NCBI GenBank assembly: GCA_023653785.1
Contig: JAMKCH010012406.1
Span: 1-64,000, forward strand
Direction of reading: 5' to 3'
DNA length: 64,000 bases
Origin: Ophioderma brevispina
Lineage: Eukaryota; Echinodermata; Ophiuroidea; Amphilepidida; Ophiodermatidae
Shown: positions 48,786 through 61,344 of the stretch, piece after piece
Layout: every line of letters begins with the position of its first letter
How positions within the stretch are numbered: position 1 is the first letter of the stretch
The notes under the pieces: generated by a model
Told to the model about the DNA's origin: nothing
Databases searched by the model: none
The model's input: the letters and a program-made list of their open reading frames with translations, nothing else
Program-made: the position numbers and the translations under genes

Positions 48786-51237
48786 GTCGCTGAGGCGGGG
48801 AAATAACGCTCATAGGTAACTCAAGTTCAAATGCATAAACCTCATAGTAAAAAGTGGTCGCCCAGTGCTCAACCTCATATGTGCATTTTGGTTACATCAC
48901 GCATGTTTCTAGCATTGAATTTCATGCCAATATGATAGTAAATCATATGGCAGTTACGTTTATTTCAGAATCTGGAGTAAAAATACCTAAATATATCTAG
49001 AAAGGAACACCTTTCTAGTGCATGGCATTACAGCAAATTATTCAGTTTTTAATGTCTCTCGAAAATGTTAGATGAGGTTTTGTCATGTACTCGTGTTACT
49101 AACATTGAGGTTTTTGTCTTTTAAAAGTCAAATGCACTATAAGGAGGTTTTTCCTCGCCCAGGCTGTACGATATCTATTATAAAATCAGCAGGTTAGTCA
49201 GTTTCTGAAAACTTATATGAATTTTAAGACTTTTCTACACATGTCTCTGCGTTATTACTGGAATCTTCCAAAGCATACAGTCGCCTGCGGTTTGATGGTT
49301 ATAATATGCGAGCTATCGAGATCAAGTAAACGCGGGTTCGGATTATAAAAAAGTTTGCTCTCACTTACACAAAGAGAGGTAGTAGAGTCATCACCGGCCT
49401 ATGCGACTTTTGAAAGAATAAGACATCATTCGGCATATTCATTTTTGGAAACGCCATCAGTTAGGCTATCGTATAAATTACGCAAAAGGCGATATACGTG
49501 TGAGGCGTGGTACAAATGATCCGAAGCGCATCACTATTTTCAATATTATGTTCATTGACTGCATTACCAACTGCCAATTTAGGTACGGACTGATTACATT
49601 AAATGGAAAAGGAATAGATAATACTTCCCTCACTATTGTCATTATGATTATAAACCTGATAGATCCTCTAAGCCATTTTTTCTCTAAATTACAACATATG
49701 TAAGATGGGAACGATTTCAAACATGTAAAGGGAACATGCTGTTGACTTAAGTGCGTTTACAGACAACAGCGAAGGAAAATCAACTAGATGTATTTAATAG
49801 AATTCATATCTTTGTCATTCCCCATTACATTCTTTTGTTTTTGATAGTAACGGTTTTTTTTTTCCTATTGACACTGATATTAAACCCATAGATACCAGGC
49901 CCGTTTAACGTATGCTCTTTATACAATTGCAAAAGATGGGTTACCTTTTAGCGATAGAAAATTAATGTTAATTTCGTCAGGTGGTCCTAACGTGGATTCA
50001 TCCAAATGTTTAGATTTACTAATCATTGCTCAATATAGTCTAATATCGTTAGTAAAGCATAATTGCTCTTAATTGGTCCTGAAATTATTAATATGTAAGT
50101 AACCAAATTTATTGTTTTAGATTTCCTTTAACTCACTGATGATTTTTAATTGATTGAAAGTCTCATAGATACACAAGGGGCCTTTTAGGTTTTCTAACGC
50201 ATGCTCGCACACGTGTGAGTGTAATTTGGGACGTTATATTTACATTAAACGTATGGTAATAGGTGTGTGCACGTATGTGTGGAATGTGTGCACGTGTCAA
50301 TCTGTGGTTTAATAATAAGAGGGTGTGTGTGAGTGTGTGTGTGTGTGTATGGATAGTGGGTGTTGTGGTATCTCGTGCGCGCGAAAAAGAAAGCGATTCT
50401 AATGTGTTAATGTGTTCCTGACACATTGTGTCTGTAATGAACAAACATTGTTTAAATGTCTACTACTGCTGGTTACCCCTAACTTTTCTTCGTCACAGCT
50501 TCAAGGAGCATTCTTGCAGAGTTATTTGTATCTATCAGTTAAGCCCATCCATTTACGTGTATTGTCTTGGCTGACACAGTTAAAATAGCAGATATTGACT
50601 TAGACCAGGTTCGTATTTGACTCCCTCAATTTAACCCAGGTGATTTGTCATGCCGTGCCCGTGTTTCAATATGCTCAGACAGACGCTACCACGACCATAA
50701 GGCGACCGCCAGGCACAGCGAATTTCCGCGAACATTCAGTATAATGTGTCTAACACTACGCTTCTTAAGAGATTAGCCACGTTTTATAAATAAATGATGT
50801 CAGCACAAAAAAGTTAAAATACTTTGATATACATGGTTAATGAATTTCAACGTAATGTTATATTTGTTTGTCTACTTTTATCTTAACACCACGAACGTTT
50901 GCACACACACGCACCCACAAATACATACGCACACACACACACGCGCGCACATTGCACAAAACTACGCACACACAGTAAAAGACAGCGATAATGGGGTTGA
51001 TCGATATCTCAATATTATGATTTGCTAATACCAAGTTGTTCTTACATGAAATGTTCTCGGAAACATTGAAATTATGACCCACCTACAGATCCATACATTT
51101 TTTTTTTGTATATGGCATGTATGGTTGATTTTCCATACCGTGCATCTCCACTGTGAAGAGATATTTTTTATTTTAATTAAAAAGTAGGATTCCTGAATAG
51201 CCAACCACATCATAAACACTTGGAAATATGCTACTAA
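48786..51237. other. no gene seen; GT and CA runs
   Basis: Non-coding AT-rich DNA. A GT-rich run lies at about 50,320-50,350 and a CA-rich run at about 50,904-50,952. Open frames here, including 50,163-50,444 and 50,840-51,028, are dominated by those runs. Confidence 0.5.
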
Positions 51238-51238
51238 T

Positions 51239-51245
51239 GCTATAT

Positions 51246-51326
<81 letters not shown>

Positions 51327-51327
51327 G

Positions 51328-51379
<52 letters not shown>

Positions 51380-51430
51380 TAATACTGCTACTACAAAGAA
51401 GAAGAAGAAAAGAAGAAGAAGAATACAGAT
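51239..51430. repeat. (TAC)n microsatellite followed by (GAA)n
   Basis: About 45 TAC units with one CGA interruption (51,239-51,380), then a short GAA-rich run (51,395-51,425). The poly-tyrosine frame across it is an artefact. Confidence 0.95.
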
Positions 51431-52249
51431 TTTAGAATCTACTTTGGGGTAAAATTCGCCTTTGGTATACATGCAAAATGTACCTTAAGGTGTTTCCCAT
51501 TGTTATACAGTTGTATGGTAAAATATGCTTTATTCCGTTTCATGAATTTTACAACAACATATGCATATTTATGCAAAATTATGCAAATTTCGAGTGTTGG
51601 TTGTTATAATTATGTTAATAACAATAATTATTATTACTTTCATATTCCCTACGTTAAGAGAAAATTGTCGTTTCATATGAACTAGATACCTTAGATCATC
51701 ACCATCGTCGACATATTTGCCAATTACGGAGATACTCACTCGGTTCCACAATAAAATAACGTCAAAATTTTATCGATATATTTATGTTTAATATTCAGTT
51801 GCTTTTCGTAGTAATAATTCATCAGAAGCAAAGAAATCTTAGATTTATTGAAAATCGTTTTCAAAGTAACGTCATCGGTCTAAAAGAAGACCAAAGTTTT
51901 GAATTCATCACTGTAAATTCTAAATGTCATTCCCGTTTGTAGTTCTTCGATATCGACCGGGCCGACCGTATTATGTACACATCTCGGCACAACCCATCAA
52001 AATGGGTGAATGTCAAATAGCAAGATCGTACATTCGATCATTTATCGTACTACGTGTCACATGCCTGTATAGCGGCGGAATCTGAGACTGCTTGCCAGGG
52101 TTCTGATACGTTTGCGCTCTGGTATAATTAGTTTCAATCGTTTGAGCCAATCACGCTGTTCCTTGAGAATGGAAGCGCAACTTAAAGGAAACAGATCTTG
52201 CATATCGACCTTGAACAGTTTGTACTCTGGCCATAACAGGCTGCGTTAA
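51431..52249. other. no gene seen
   Basis: AT-rich sequence up to the retrotransposon relic. No supported feature. Confidence 0.5.
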
Positions 52250-53410
52250 AAAACAATACTGGTATAGAAATAAAATCAATGTTACAACTCTGGTTGAGCC
52301 ATTAATACTGATCATTAATGAGTACGTCTTCAGCGATGATTTCCCTGCTAGGCTCCGGGAAGCTGCCGTGACAATGATAAAGAGGTGCTAAAAATATTGC
52401 CTTGTGTCAAATATTAGTTGTGTGTCCAAGTTCATGGAGAAAATAGTGAGTGCCCAGTTTCAAATGACTTAAATGAGAAGTTTCAGTTAGCTTATAAAGA
52501 ACGATGCAGCACTGAAATAACACTATCGGTCTGCGTGTCAAGACGATACCCTCAAATGCAATCCTCAACAGTAATGCAGTTGTCATTGTTCTGCTAGACT
52601 TTTTTACAGCTTTCGATACAGTTGATCATGTCATTCTTGTGGACAGGCTACGTGATACTTTAACATGTATGCAGATGATGTGCAACTCTATTTAACAAAT
52701 TCTAAGATTGATGGTGATGCAAAACATCCTGTTGACAGGTCATCCCTTCGTATTGATGAAATCAGTGAGTGGATGCGCTTTAACAAACTCAAACCAATTA
52801 ATGATCACATCGGGCACCTCAAAGGGTCGGGAATATGGATGCTCCCTATTCCTCGGCAATCAGAAACCTTGGTGTTGTGTTTGATTAGACAATTCCCATG
52901 ACTTAACATGTGAAGGTCATCACAAAGTCCGTTAACGTTCACCTTAGCAATAGTACTGGATCCGTCACTTTATCATGTTCGAGAGTTGTCATCACCTCGT
53001 CCGCTCACTATTTTCATGTCTCATTGACTATCACAATTAACTGTGGATGGAATGTCAGCCAGAGATGGAGTAAACTACAGATGTTGCAGAATAGAGCAGC
53101 CAGGCTGATATTCAGATCCGATAGAAGGACATCAGCTACTCCACTCCTTAAAGAGCTGAAGATATGTTCGATTACTTCTCATTGTATATTCGTGGAAGGC
53201 CAGATTTAAGGTCCGAAGATGACAAGATGCTTCTTACTGTTCCTCGTACAAAAAGGTCAATTGCTGTCAGGTGTTTCAGCAATCCAAACCCTAGCCTATG
53301 GATCTCTTTGCTTTGCCTATCTCTGTTGGTCAGAGTCCTGCCCTTAAATTCATATATATTGCCGCCCATGATTTTATTTTCTTATTTGATTGTGCTATAC
53401 CATAGATAGA
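52250..53410 (+). pseudogene. CR1/L2-like non-LTR retrotransposon reverse transcriptase, broken
   Basis: The order of motifs is that of a CR1/L2-type RT. DFPARLREAAVTMIKRC (about 52,340) and KFMEKIVSAQFQ (about 52,430) come first, followed by AYKERCSTEI (about 52,492). An LDF-x(2)-A-FDTVDHVILVDR palm motif A region (about 52,592-52,650) precedes MYADDVQLYL (52,665-52,694), the YADD catalytic box. Downstream are QMLQNRAARLIFRSDRRTSA (about 53,078-53,140) and a C-terminal LTVPRTKRS with LWISL (about 53,235-53,310). Several deletions have removed sequence between the boxes and shift the frame. The endonuclease domain is absent, so this is a 5'-truncated dead copy. RTs of this class copy their RNA at a nicked chromosomal target. 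Confidence 0.85.
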
Positions 53411-53759
53411 TTAGGTAATTTAAAAGTGTTTATCTTGCGGTCCATCACTCTTATATCATTATGTTTTAGACTAAATAATAATTCATTTTTATTTGTAAAG
53501 CGCATTTGATAAATGCTGTTTGTAGTGTGTTGATAGTGTTCAGCGACTTTACCAAACATCCCCTTTACACATCGGGAGGTTTAAATCTTACACGCTTCCA
53601 ATTACTTAACGTAATATCATTTGTGAGTATACCTTTTATATACCCTGCATGCACTTGATTTGACTAAGATTTTAGTAAACAGACAAGGGTTCCTTTTAAA
53701 TCAGCATTGAGTAAACCGTTTAAGTGTACTAGTGAATAAGGGTGACTTTATACTAAGTC
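53411..53759. other. no gene seen
   Basis: Short AT-rich spacer between the LINE relic and repeat copy B; part may be the LINE 3' UTR. Confidence 0.5.
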
Positions 53760-56630
53760 CACCGGGAGAAACCGTCTGCCCCAGTTTAAAAATACATCTT
53801 CTAGCTAACCGTGTACACAGGACATCCGGTTTTCATATTACATAAGTCCGCACCCTCACAAGTATAAAAAATCAGTGGAATCATGGAGTACTTTTTTTGT
53901 CTGAGAAGAATTCCACTTGTTCTCACTTTTACAAGTTGTTCGTTTTCCACGAAATGCGCCTGAACTTAACCAACGTCTGATGACACTAACATGATAAAAT
54001 CATCCAAATTCAACCCTCGTACACAGCATACGCGGTTCCCCTGAGGCTAGTCCTCGCACGCACTTCACAAATGAGCCATAACGCGAATTCCGAGGCGCCG
54101 AGCACCAGCGTAGTAACAGCAGGAGAGGGCGGCCGAGAAATCCCCAATTTAAGACGACGCCATTGGTTTAACACGTAAATCCAAACTCTTGACGAAAAAT
54201 TCTGATTTAATATCTCAAAACCCCTAGAGGTGAAAATTTATTCTGATGGGATTTATAAGCGTCAATATTTTCTGTGCAAGATGAGTGGGTATAATTATTA
54301 GAAGAGAGCATTTATTTTTATAGTTATCTTTGAGTAGGGATCCGGGGTGGCCGATGTGTTGAAGGGGGGTGGTGATTGTAACTTTCCCAAACTGCTCAGA
54401 AGTTCAAAATCAGCAATGCAGCTATTGTAATGTTTAAAAAGAATGACTAAACCTGTAGGAAATTGTAGATGGCTGGGGAAAGGACCAGATGGTATTTTAA
54501 ACAATTCCCATAGTGCATTGCAATGTCCTGATGTTTGCATGTTTGTAATGGAGTGTTAGAACTTCGGGATAAAAAGTACTTTGCCGGCTAAAAAATGAGT
54601 GCAAGGATCTTATGACTTTTGACTTTTATCAAATATACTTTTGATGGATCACCATAAGACCGAGTTAGGCTGGATCAGATACTCCCTATGTGGGAGGAGC
54701 TATACATTATTCAAGGACCCTCCATTTTTCTTCTTTTATTAATGAAATCCAGCTTATCTGTGACGTAGAAGGGATATTCAGGAGGGGTGATTCCTGATAC
54801 CTTTGGGCTGGGTTGGGGTTCCAGAGTGGGGTGGGGTATGATGGGGTTGGGGTGGACATATTAAGAAGAAACCACTTCTTTCGCCCAAGAAAAAAAAAAC
54901 AATGCTTTACTTTGATTATAGTAACCGTGACATGTACATTGGACAAGATATATGGATTATGTGTGTATCGGGTAGAGTGGATGGGAAAGGTGGAGATCTC
55001 AAGTTAACAGACATTGCTATACATCTAATGAATCATTTCTTAGAAATTTGAGGTAAAAAAAATATGATGTCAATCAAGTATGGGGGATGTTAAATATGAG
55101 CATCTATAGGCCTCTTGTCCAAAGATTAGCTAATCGCTCTCATCCCTCCTTCTCTCATTTGAACTCATGGTTTAGGCAGGGTCATTATTACACCATAAGG
55201 GATATGAGAAGTCTTGGAGTAAAACGAAGCATTTTGTAAGCGAGAGGGGGGAATATGAAAATGCACGACACTTTCTCGACAAAACCATTCACAACTGGGA
55301 ATGCCTTTGCAATTGGGGGGGGGTGGTGAAAGGGTATCGAGGCATTTCTGAGGGGGAGAATTTGGGTCCTTCTCTATGATAGCCACTGTACAAAGGTCAT
55401 CTTCTTTGGGGGCTGGCAGGGAGAAAGGACTATGGGCAGATGTGCTGGGGACACCCCCTATTTTTTTATTCTGATTATTTTAAATAAAACCACACAAAAA
55501 AATCAATATTTTTGAATTACTGAAGTAAATTTAAGGCCAAAAAATATTCCATGTATGTTATGAAAAAAATTCTCCAACTGTTGGTCGACCACATGTATTA
55601 ACTGCACGTGTCTATGGGACAATTTTAATTTTAGTCACATTGTTGCTTACCACCCAAACCATTAATAATTCAAATTTGTAATAAGGATGTTTTTTGGGGA
55701 TACATATCACATGTGAGTGATATATTTATTATGATATGGAAAATCGGACCATGATAAGGTCACCCCTTACTGAGACGTTTTGTTAGGAAATTTTACTGGG
55801 GGTATGACAGCAAAATATGTGTTTTGACTTTTCATATTTCTGATACATACCAATCTCAAGTTTGATGGAAAATGGTGAAAAAAACATATTTAGAAAAAAA
55901 ATACATTTAATAAATAAAAAGCTCAGTAATTCATTGGGCAAAAATAGTAACATGACGCCTGTGATAACCGTTGTCCCTACCCCATCAAATTCAACAAAGT
56001 CAGTTTGTCGCCCATGTGATAATGATAGCTGCAGGGGCTAACGTAAAAACAAATTGTCATTACCTTTCTAGTAAAATACAATAAGAGCACATTCTGAATC
56101 TACCCGTTGACTACAGTACAGCAGTGCTGACAGTGACAAGGAATGACTTGGTGTATTTGATGACGATTTGTTACTTGCTATCAGATGAACCAAGAATAAA
56201 TTGCGATAACCAACGCATGGTCCGTGACAATATAATAAATGAAAAGGCCCACGACACAAACCAGTCATTGCATTCAACAAAACAAACAGGCGAACGTGTA
56301 TTCGTGTGACCAGTTATAAAAACTCTGCAGCTAAAGCAGTATAAGCACGATATCGGTTCAAGTTCAATCAACGATGGGCGAACCTTCTTCTTCTCCGGCC
56401 TGCGGCCAACATTCCGCTCAGCACACAAAATTCCATCCGTTCTTTTGTTGCACTTTGTTTTTCTAACCTATCTGAAAGAAGGCTTATTGTCATCACCATC
56501 TACATCAATGAATAAGTACATATATGCACTTTCCCCGACTTTTTCGGGGTCCGGAGACGCCATTATTACGTTTACACAGTGTGTTGACCCGATCACCAAC
56601 AGCTGATTAGGCTCGTACACCCGGGATTGT
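53760..56630. repeat. dispersed repeat, copy B (uninterrupted)
   Basis: Collinear with copy A (12,040-14,026 plus 34,289-35,225) but without the Polinton. Ends lie near CACCGGGAG on the left and TTAGGCTCGTACACC on the right. No conserved coding frame is shared by both copies. It is either a 2.9-kb segmental duplication or a large non-autonomous repeat whose ends I could not define. Confidence 0.9.
55703..55708. other. empty Polinton target site (CATATC)
   Basis: In copy B the sequence GGGGATA-CATATC-ACATGTGAG is continuous. In copy A, GGGGATACATAT stands left of the Polinton and CAGATC-ATATGTGAG stands right of it. This marks the pre-insertion state and a 6-bp duplicated target, allowing one lost base on the left and one substitution on the right. 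Confidence 0.8.
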
Positions 56631-56858
56631 ACCTTTTTATAGCCGCGGTTTTAGAGTCAACGTTCGTACACACGTTACAATTATTTGTAATCGCGGAAGT
56701 AGTAAATATTGATATACCGAGTTTTTATATGTGATAGAATTTCACAAGAAATTGGGCAATTACAAATTAATTTTCGAAAACGGGCACATACAAGAGGTGA
56801 GAACACCCCCGCAGACTGGATTTTTAAATTTAACAAGATTGATCTGCCCGTGACCCTA

Positions 56859-57212
56859 TTCGAAGGCTAAATATCAAAACTAAAGATTGAAATTGAGGAA
56901 AATACCTTTCTATTGTTATTTGTTTGATGACAATCGAGGTTCCGTTCAAAAGTTCCGTTCGCGAATTGAAATTTCTTACAATATTTCTTATGTATTTTTA
57001 TTGTTCTCTCTAGCTGCTATTTTAACGTGTTTCACTTTAAAAAAAATTATATATCTCAAAAACTATTTTAGATTTTGATCTTGCGAAGTTACATTTCCGA
57101 CCATAACTTTTGAACGGACTATCGAAGCTCCGATTGTTGTCCAACAAAAAGCAATAGAAAAGTAATATTTTCCTCAATTTCAATCGTAGATTTTATATTT
57201 AGCCTTCTGAAG
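56859..57212. mobile_element. palindromic MITE, about 350 bp
   Basis: TTCGAAGGCTAAATAT (about 56,859) is inverted at ATATTTAGCCTTCTGAA (about 57,196). Arms of about 95 bp include GATTGAAATTGAGGAAAATA/TATTTTCCTCAATTTCAATC and GTTCAAAAGTT/AACTTTTGAAC. The about 150-bp centre is AT-rich and non-coding. Confidence 0.8.
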
Positions 57213-59140
57213 GACTAATTCAACCTTAATAGGTGAAAAAAAAATAAGTTAATCACAACGTATGCTCCCCCCCCCCCACCTTAAAGGATAGACTATAGCC
57301 ATTATTTAAGGAAAAAGGTTAAGTGTGAATTTCCACTGGAGCTGTGTTTGCTGTTACAAAACACTTTGATAATGAAAGACACTTCAGATGCGGAATTGCT
57401 CCATCTACGAGTCATACTTTATTGTCATTCAAGGGCAAATACCCCAATTCACCTGCAATGACTTTTATCACAAGCACAACTGAAATATCGCTTGAATCAA
57501 TCATATGTAGAATCCTCGGAGTTCTTTGGCATATATGTATGAAATGCAAATATTCTTAATGAAAAAACAACACCGATTTTGACCACAGATGCACCAGAGA
57601 TGTAACGCTGTGTTCTTTATGCACTAAGAATGATAACCCAGGAGAATATATAGATTTGACTTTATAGGAAGAAGTTGAAAACATTCCCCTGAAAATCATG
57701 CCAGTGTATTTGCTGCGGATTAAAGTAACTAGATCCCCTCTGGTGTCCGGTGTTGACTTTAAAAAAACGGCGCCGTATTTCTTGCTAGACTTTATCCTTT
57801 CTGTATAAAGCATACGGTGAATTTTATGCATTTATATTCGTTTGTAAATTTGCTGATTTTGATTCTTATCCTTCAAGATTGAAACAACTGTTTGCTTGTT
57901 TTATTAATGAAAATGTGATTTTGGTATTTCTGGTAAAACAAAAAAAAATGAGTAAACGCATGCCTCGATCAGATTTATGCACTCAGGCTGATAAACGAGA
58001 TACAGACAAATAATTGGGACGGCGATCATGTAACGGAGTTGCAGCGCAGGATTCGATGACGTTCGGCAATGGGTTCGGAGATTTAAACTTGAGTTTCTTC
58101 CAGGCTGCGGACTCCAGTAGTCCATTTGGATGGAGACCAAACCAACACTTGATTCATTCAAACCGAACTGAGTCCGAAGCGTAAACAAGTGAGGGCAGCA
58201 TTTTTTGCTAGTCGCCTAGTTATGGGAATTGCAGCATTTACAAGCTTAGCCTTTAGAAGACCTAATATGATTGATGTTTCTGTATATTTCTAACAACAAG
58301 TTGCCTAAATGTTTTCATTTTCTGAATAAAAGTTTGTTTTTAAACCTATTGTGTGCCCGTGGTACTCTTTCTTTATACTAGCGGTTGCTAGTATAACTGC
58401 TAGCTGATTTGAATGGGAGCGGTTTTTAAACTTGTTGGTGGTACTTTTCACATAACGCAAAACTTCAGAGACATTATTTTCTCCAAGCCGCCTCCTTTAT
58501 TTGCCTTTTGTATTCCTCAAATGTGTTAGGTCAAGAGCTGTCAAGATTTAGGCCCCTATCTCAACATGAGCTATGAAGCCGGCCAGGTGAACATTTGCTA
58601 CCAATGTGCGTGTACGCACTCCCAAAGACCCCTCAGTGGCGGTCCTCTTGGGAAGAAAGTTGAGGTAAAATCGTGACTTGTCACATTTTGATGGGAAATC
58701 ATGAAAAAATTAGTCGTTTTGGGACGCTTTTTACCCTCCAATCGGGACGAATTCTTCCCGGACCCGGCTGACTTTCCCCCTGAACGCGCTGTTGCATTGC
58801 CCCTCAGAACTGCTGCCTACGGCCACTGCGCCATGTGTCCTGCACGGGTACCTTCTCTAAGGGCGCCGAGAGGACCAGCATCTATCTAACGGCCGCAGCC
58901 GAGATGTTGTTCACCAATGTCCCTGTTTGTCATTAAGTTGGGGATGTAAGATGGATCCTGCTGGAAGTCTCAAGCAATCACATCAATGTAGTTAAAGGGG
59001 CGACGACCCCTGTTTTGGCATGGTAACTTCCAACATATGACGTCTGAGACTACTTGATCAATCGCACGATGACAGTGACCGACAAATCGTGCACGGCGTT
59101 AGGCAACATTATATAAAATTGGAGGGATATCTCCATAGGC
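57213..59140. other. no gene seen
   Basis: Contains a poly-C tract near 57,270. Open frames at 57,556-57,831 (-) and 57,904-58,188 (-) have no recognised domain. A GC-richer stretch at 58,690-58,900 reads openly on the plus strand but matches nothing I know. Confidence 0.45.
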
Positions 59141-59500
59141 CTATATCTGTGCTTTGGTCTTGTGCTCACGTCGGGATATGTTTTGTACTCGCATAAGAAG
59201 CTTGGTGTAGGTGCCATCCAGTCTATCCTGTAGCTCTTTCTTCATGGTCCAGGTCTCAGATCCATATAGCAGGATACTCTCTACACGGGCTCTAAAGAAT
59301 TTCAGCTTGGTTGAATTGGAGATACCAGATTGCCATAAGTGGTGTAGTTTATCATGTTTATTGCAGGCATTCCAAGCTTGTCCTTTGCGTGACAGGAAGT
59401 CTTTCTTGCTGTCGGCAACATAGGACCCTAGAAACTTGAAGTCCTTGACCTCTTTGAGTTGGCTACCAGCATCCATAGATGGATTTTACGCTACTCCCTT
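59141..59500 (-). pseudogene. RTE-like non-LTR retrotransposon, RT C-terminal fragment
   Basis: An open 111-codon frame on the minus strand contains VKDFKFLGSYVADSKKDF, GQAWNACNKHDKLHHLW, FFRARVESILLYGSETWTMK and ELQDRLDGTYTKLLMRVQNI. LGS-Y-V and LLYGSETW are conserved landmarks of the thumb and connector downstream of the catalytic palm in RTE-type elements. The catalytic palm itself should lie at higher coordinates but is missing, so this is an internal fragment of a longer ORF2-like protein. The frame is intact within the fragment, so it may be younger than the other LINE relics. Confidence 0.85.
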
Positions 59501-60073
59501 ATTAAGCATGTTGGGGGGTCCATTTACATGATGACGCGTATGTTAGGCTGTTAACACATTGTCAACCAATGATCCTATATTTTTGCAAATTTACTGTCGC
59601 TATCCAAAGATTCCCATTTTTCGACAATTTTGAAATCTTTCACCCAAAGACCTTTACTTTTTAGAAAATGTTTCAAACCGTCACACAAAGACCCCCTTTT
59701 TTAACATTTAGCAAATTTATGGTCAATTTGGCTGCCTTTCACCGCCAAGAACCCCTGCTTTGATACATTCTCTATCACCGAATGCACCTATAGCTTTGAA
59801 AACACCAGCCCGAAACTCCTCTTTCATATGGTGTTTCCGATCGGAGGTGATATTCAATTTTTAAGTGCCTTCGTGAAAAATACAAACAAAATAGTTTGCA
59901 ACCAATTTGTGCCAAAATTAGGTGATTTTTTTGCCGCAAATCGCTGATTTTTGCCAAACAAAATGTCATTTTCTTCTGGCGGGGGGGGGGGCACCCCAAT
60001 GCTCCCCCTGGCGCCGCCACTATCTGGGAGCAACATCTCAAGCTATAGGCTCGCCACTGCATGGACCAAATTG
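59501..60073. other. repeat-like sequence, possible solo end of a DNA transposon
   Basis: CCAAAGACC/CACAAAGACCCCC/CGCCAAGAACCCC recur at loose spacing (about 59,645-59,755). A G-rich run followed by CCCCCTGGCGCCGCCACT (about 60,004-60,021) looks like a terminal inverted repeat, but I could not find its partner. Confidence 0.4.
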
Positions 60074-60077
60074 TTAA

Positions 60078-60637
60078 AGCGACATAATGGCATAAAAAAA
60101 TATTCAGACATAATGAAAAGGACCCCTACTGAAATCACTTCCACAAGTTTGAAAACATTTTGGATGTTTACATTCTGTAAAAACAGTACAAAACAGGAGA
60201 GTTCCAGAGGGGAAGGTGGCAGTTCGTGGCAATTTCTGGAACAGAAAACCAAGGTGTTCACATCCCTGACAGAATTTACAGTGTAACTAGCATGTTTTGT
60301 GACACAATTCAAAAGCATTCAGACCAGGATTCAGGCATTGTACTTTAAGCTTGTAGTAAGATATTGATCTGGCAAGTGAAAGATGGATTAGCCGGGATTA
60401 GCACATATACAATAGCAATGGTCTGTGAGCTGATGACAGCATGCTTTTCAAGTTTGGTAAATGCTGGCAGTAATGTCAGCATCCTTTTTCCAGAAATTGC
60501 CACGAACTGCCACCTCCCCCTCTGGAACTTTTCCTGTTTTTACTGTTTTTACAGAATGTAAACATCCAAATTGTTTTCAAACTTGTGGAAGTGATTACAG
60601 TAAGGATCCTTTTCATTATGTCTGAATATTTGTCGCT
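60078..60637. mobile_element. foldback MITE with TTAA flanks, 560 bp
   Basis: TTAA (60,074-60,077) precedes AGCGACA and TGTCGCT is followed by TTAA (60,638-60,641). Arms of about 170 bp pair throughout, for example CAGACATAATGAAAAGGA/TCCTTTTCATTATGTCTG and CAGTTCGTGGCAATTTCTGG/CCAGAAATTGCCACGAACTG. The TTAA target is the hallmark of piggyBac-type transposition. The body has no transposase, so it would be mobilised in trans; the superfamily call is inference. Confidence 0.8.
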
Positions 60638-60641
60638 TTAA

Positions 60642-61340
60642 ATAGTGTTAGGTTTATTCATCTCGGAGAGAACGGATTTAATAAAAAGATGTTTGGGGTT
60701 GACCATGGTTATATAGGACAAAGATGAACATATCATTCAAACATATTACGCACGATGGCACTGGACATGAAACACCTTTTAAACGGACTTTTGAATGACC
60801 CTAAAAGTTTACTCTGTCATGTCTACGATGAACCTAGTTTTAAATTGCCGCTTTAAAGAGTTAAAACAGTGCAAGTCTTCATAACAATTAACATTCATAG
60901 ACTATACTTCACTTACATCATAAGTCATGCATGACTGTAATCGATTGATTTTTATTTTACGTATTTAATGCAACCAAAATAATTCCCCTTTTTACTTGAT
61001 TTGGCCCCTTTCTTGAGCCGGCACTGTTGGTAGGCCTGTACGTGTCTGAAATGTTTTTTTTTTCCCCGCAAGTTAGAAACAACGGCAAATATTCAGAAAA
61101 TGTATATTTTTAATGGTGCTGTACGAAAATTTTAAGCTAGACAATTATCAAAATTCTTCTGCCAAAATCCTTTTGAGTGTATATCATCATCGGAATTGTC
61201 ACATCACACTGACTATTATACCACATTTTAGGCCTAAATGATTATGTGATATATAATCATTCGACCTCGACAGCCTTTCTTGCGCATATTACAACGAGGG
61301 TGTCCGGTCAGTTCTTGGATTCCATGATAATAGGTTTGTT
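60642..61340. other. no gene seen
   Basis: AT-rich spacer with no supported feature. Confidence 0.5.
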
Positions 61341-61344
61341 GTGT

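Noticed and set aside
49265..49350. Possible tRNA or SINE (GGGTTCGGATTAT)
   Set aside because: The box B-like match is weak and no plausible box A or cloverleaf could be drawn.
51228..51452. Poly-tyrosine ORF
   Set aside because: A translation of the TAC microsatellite.
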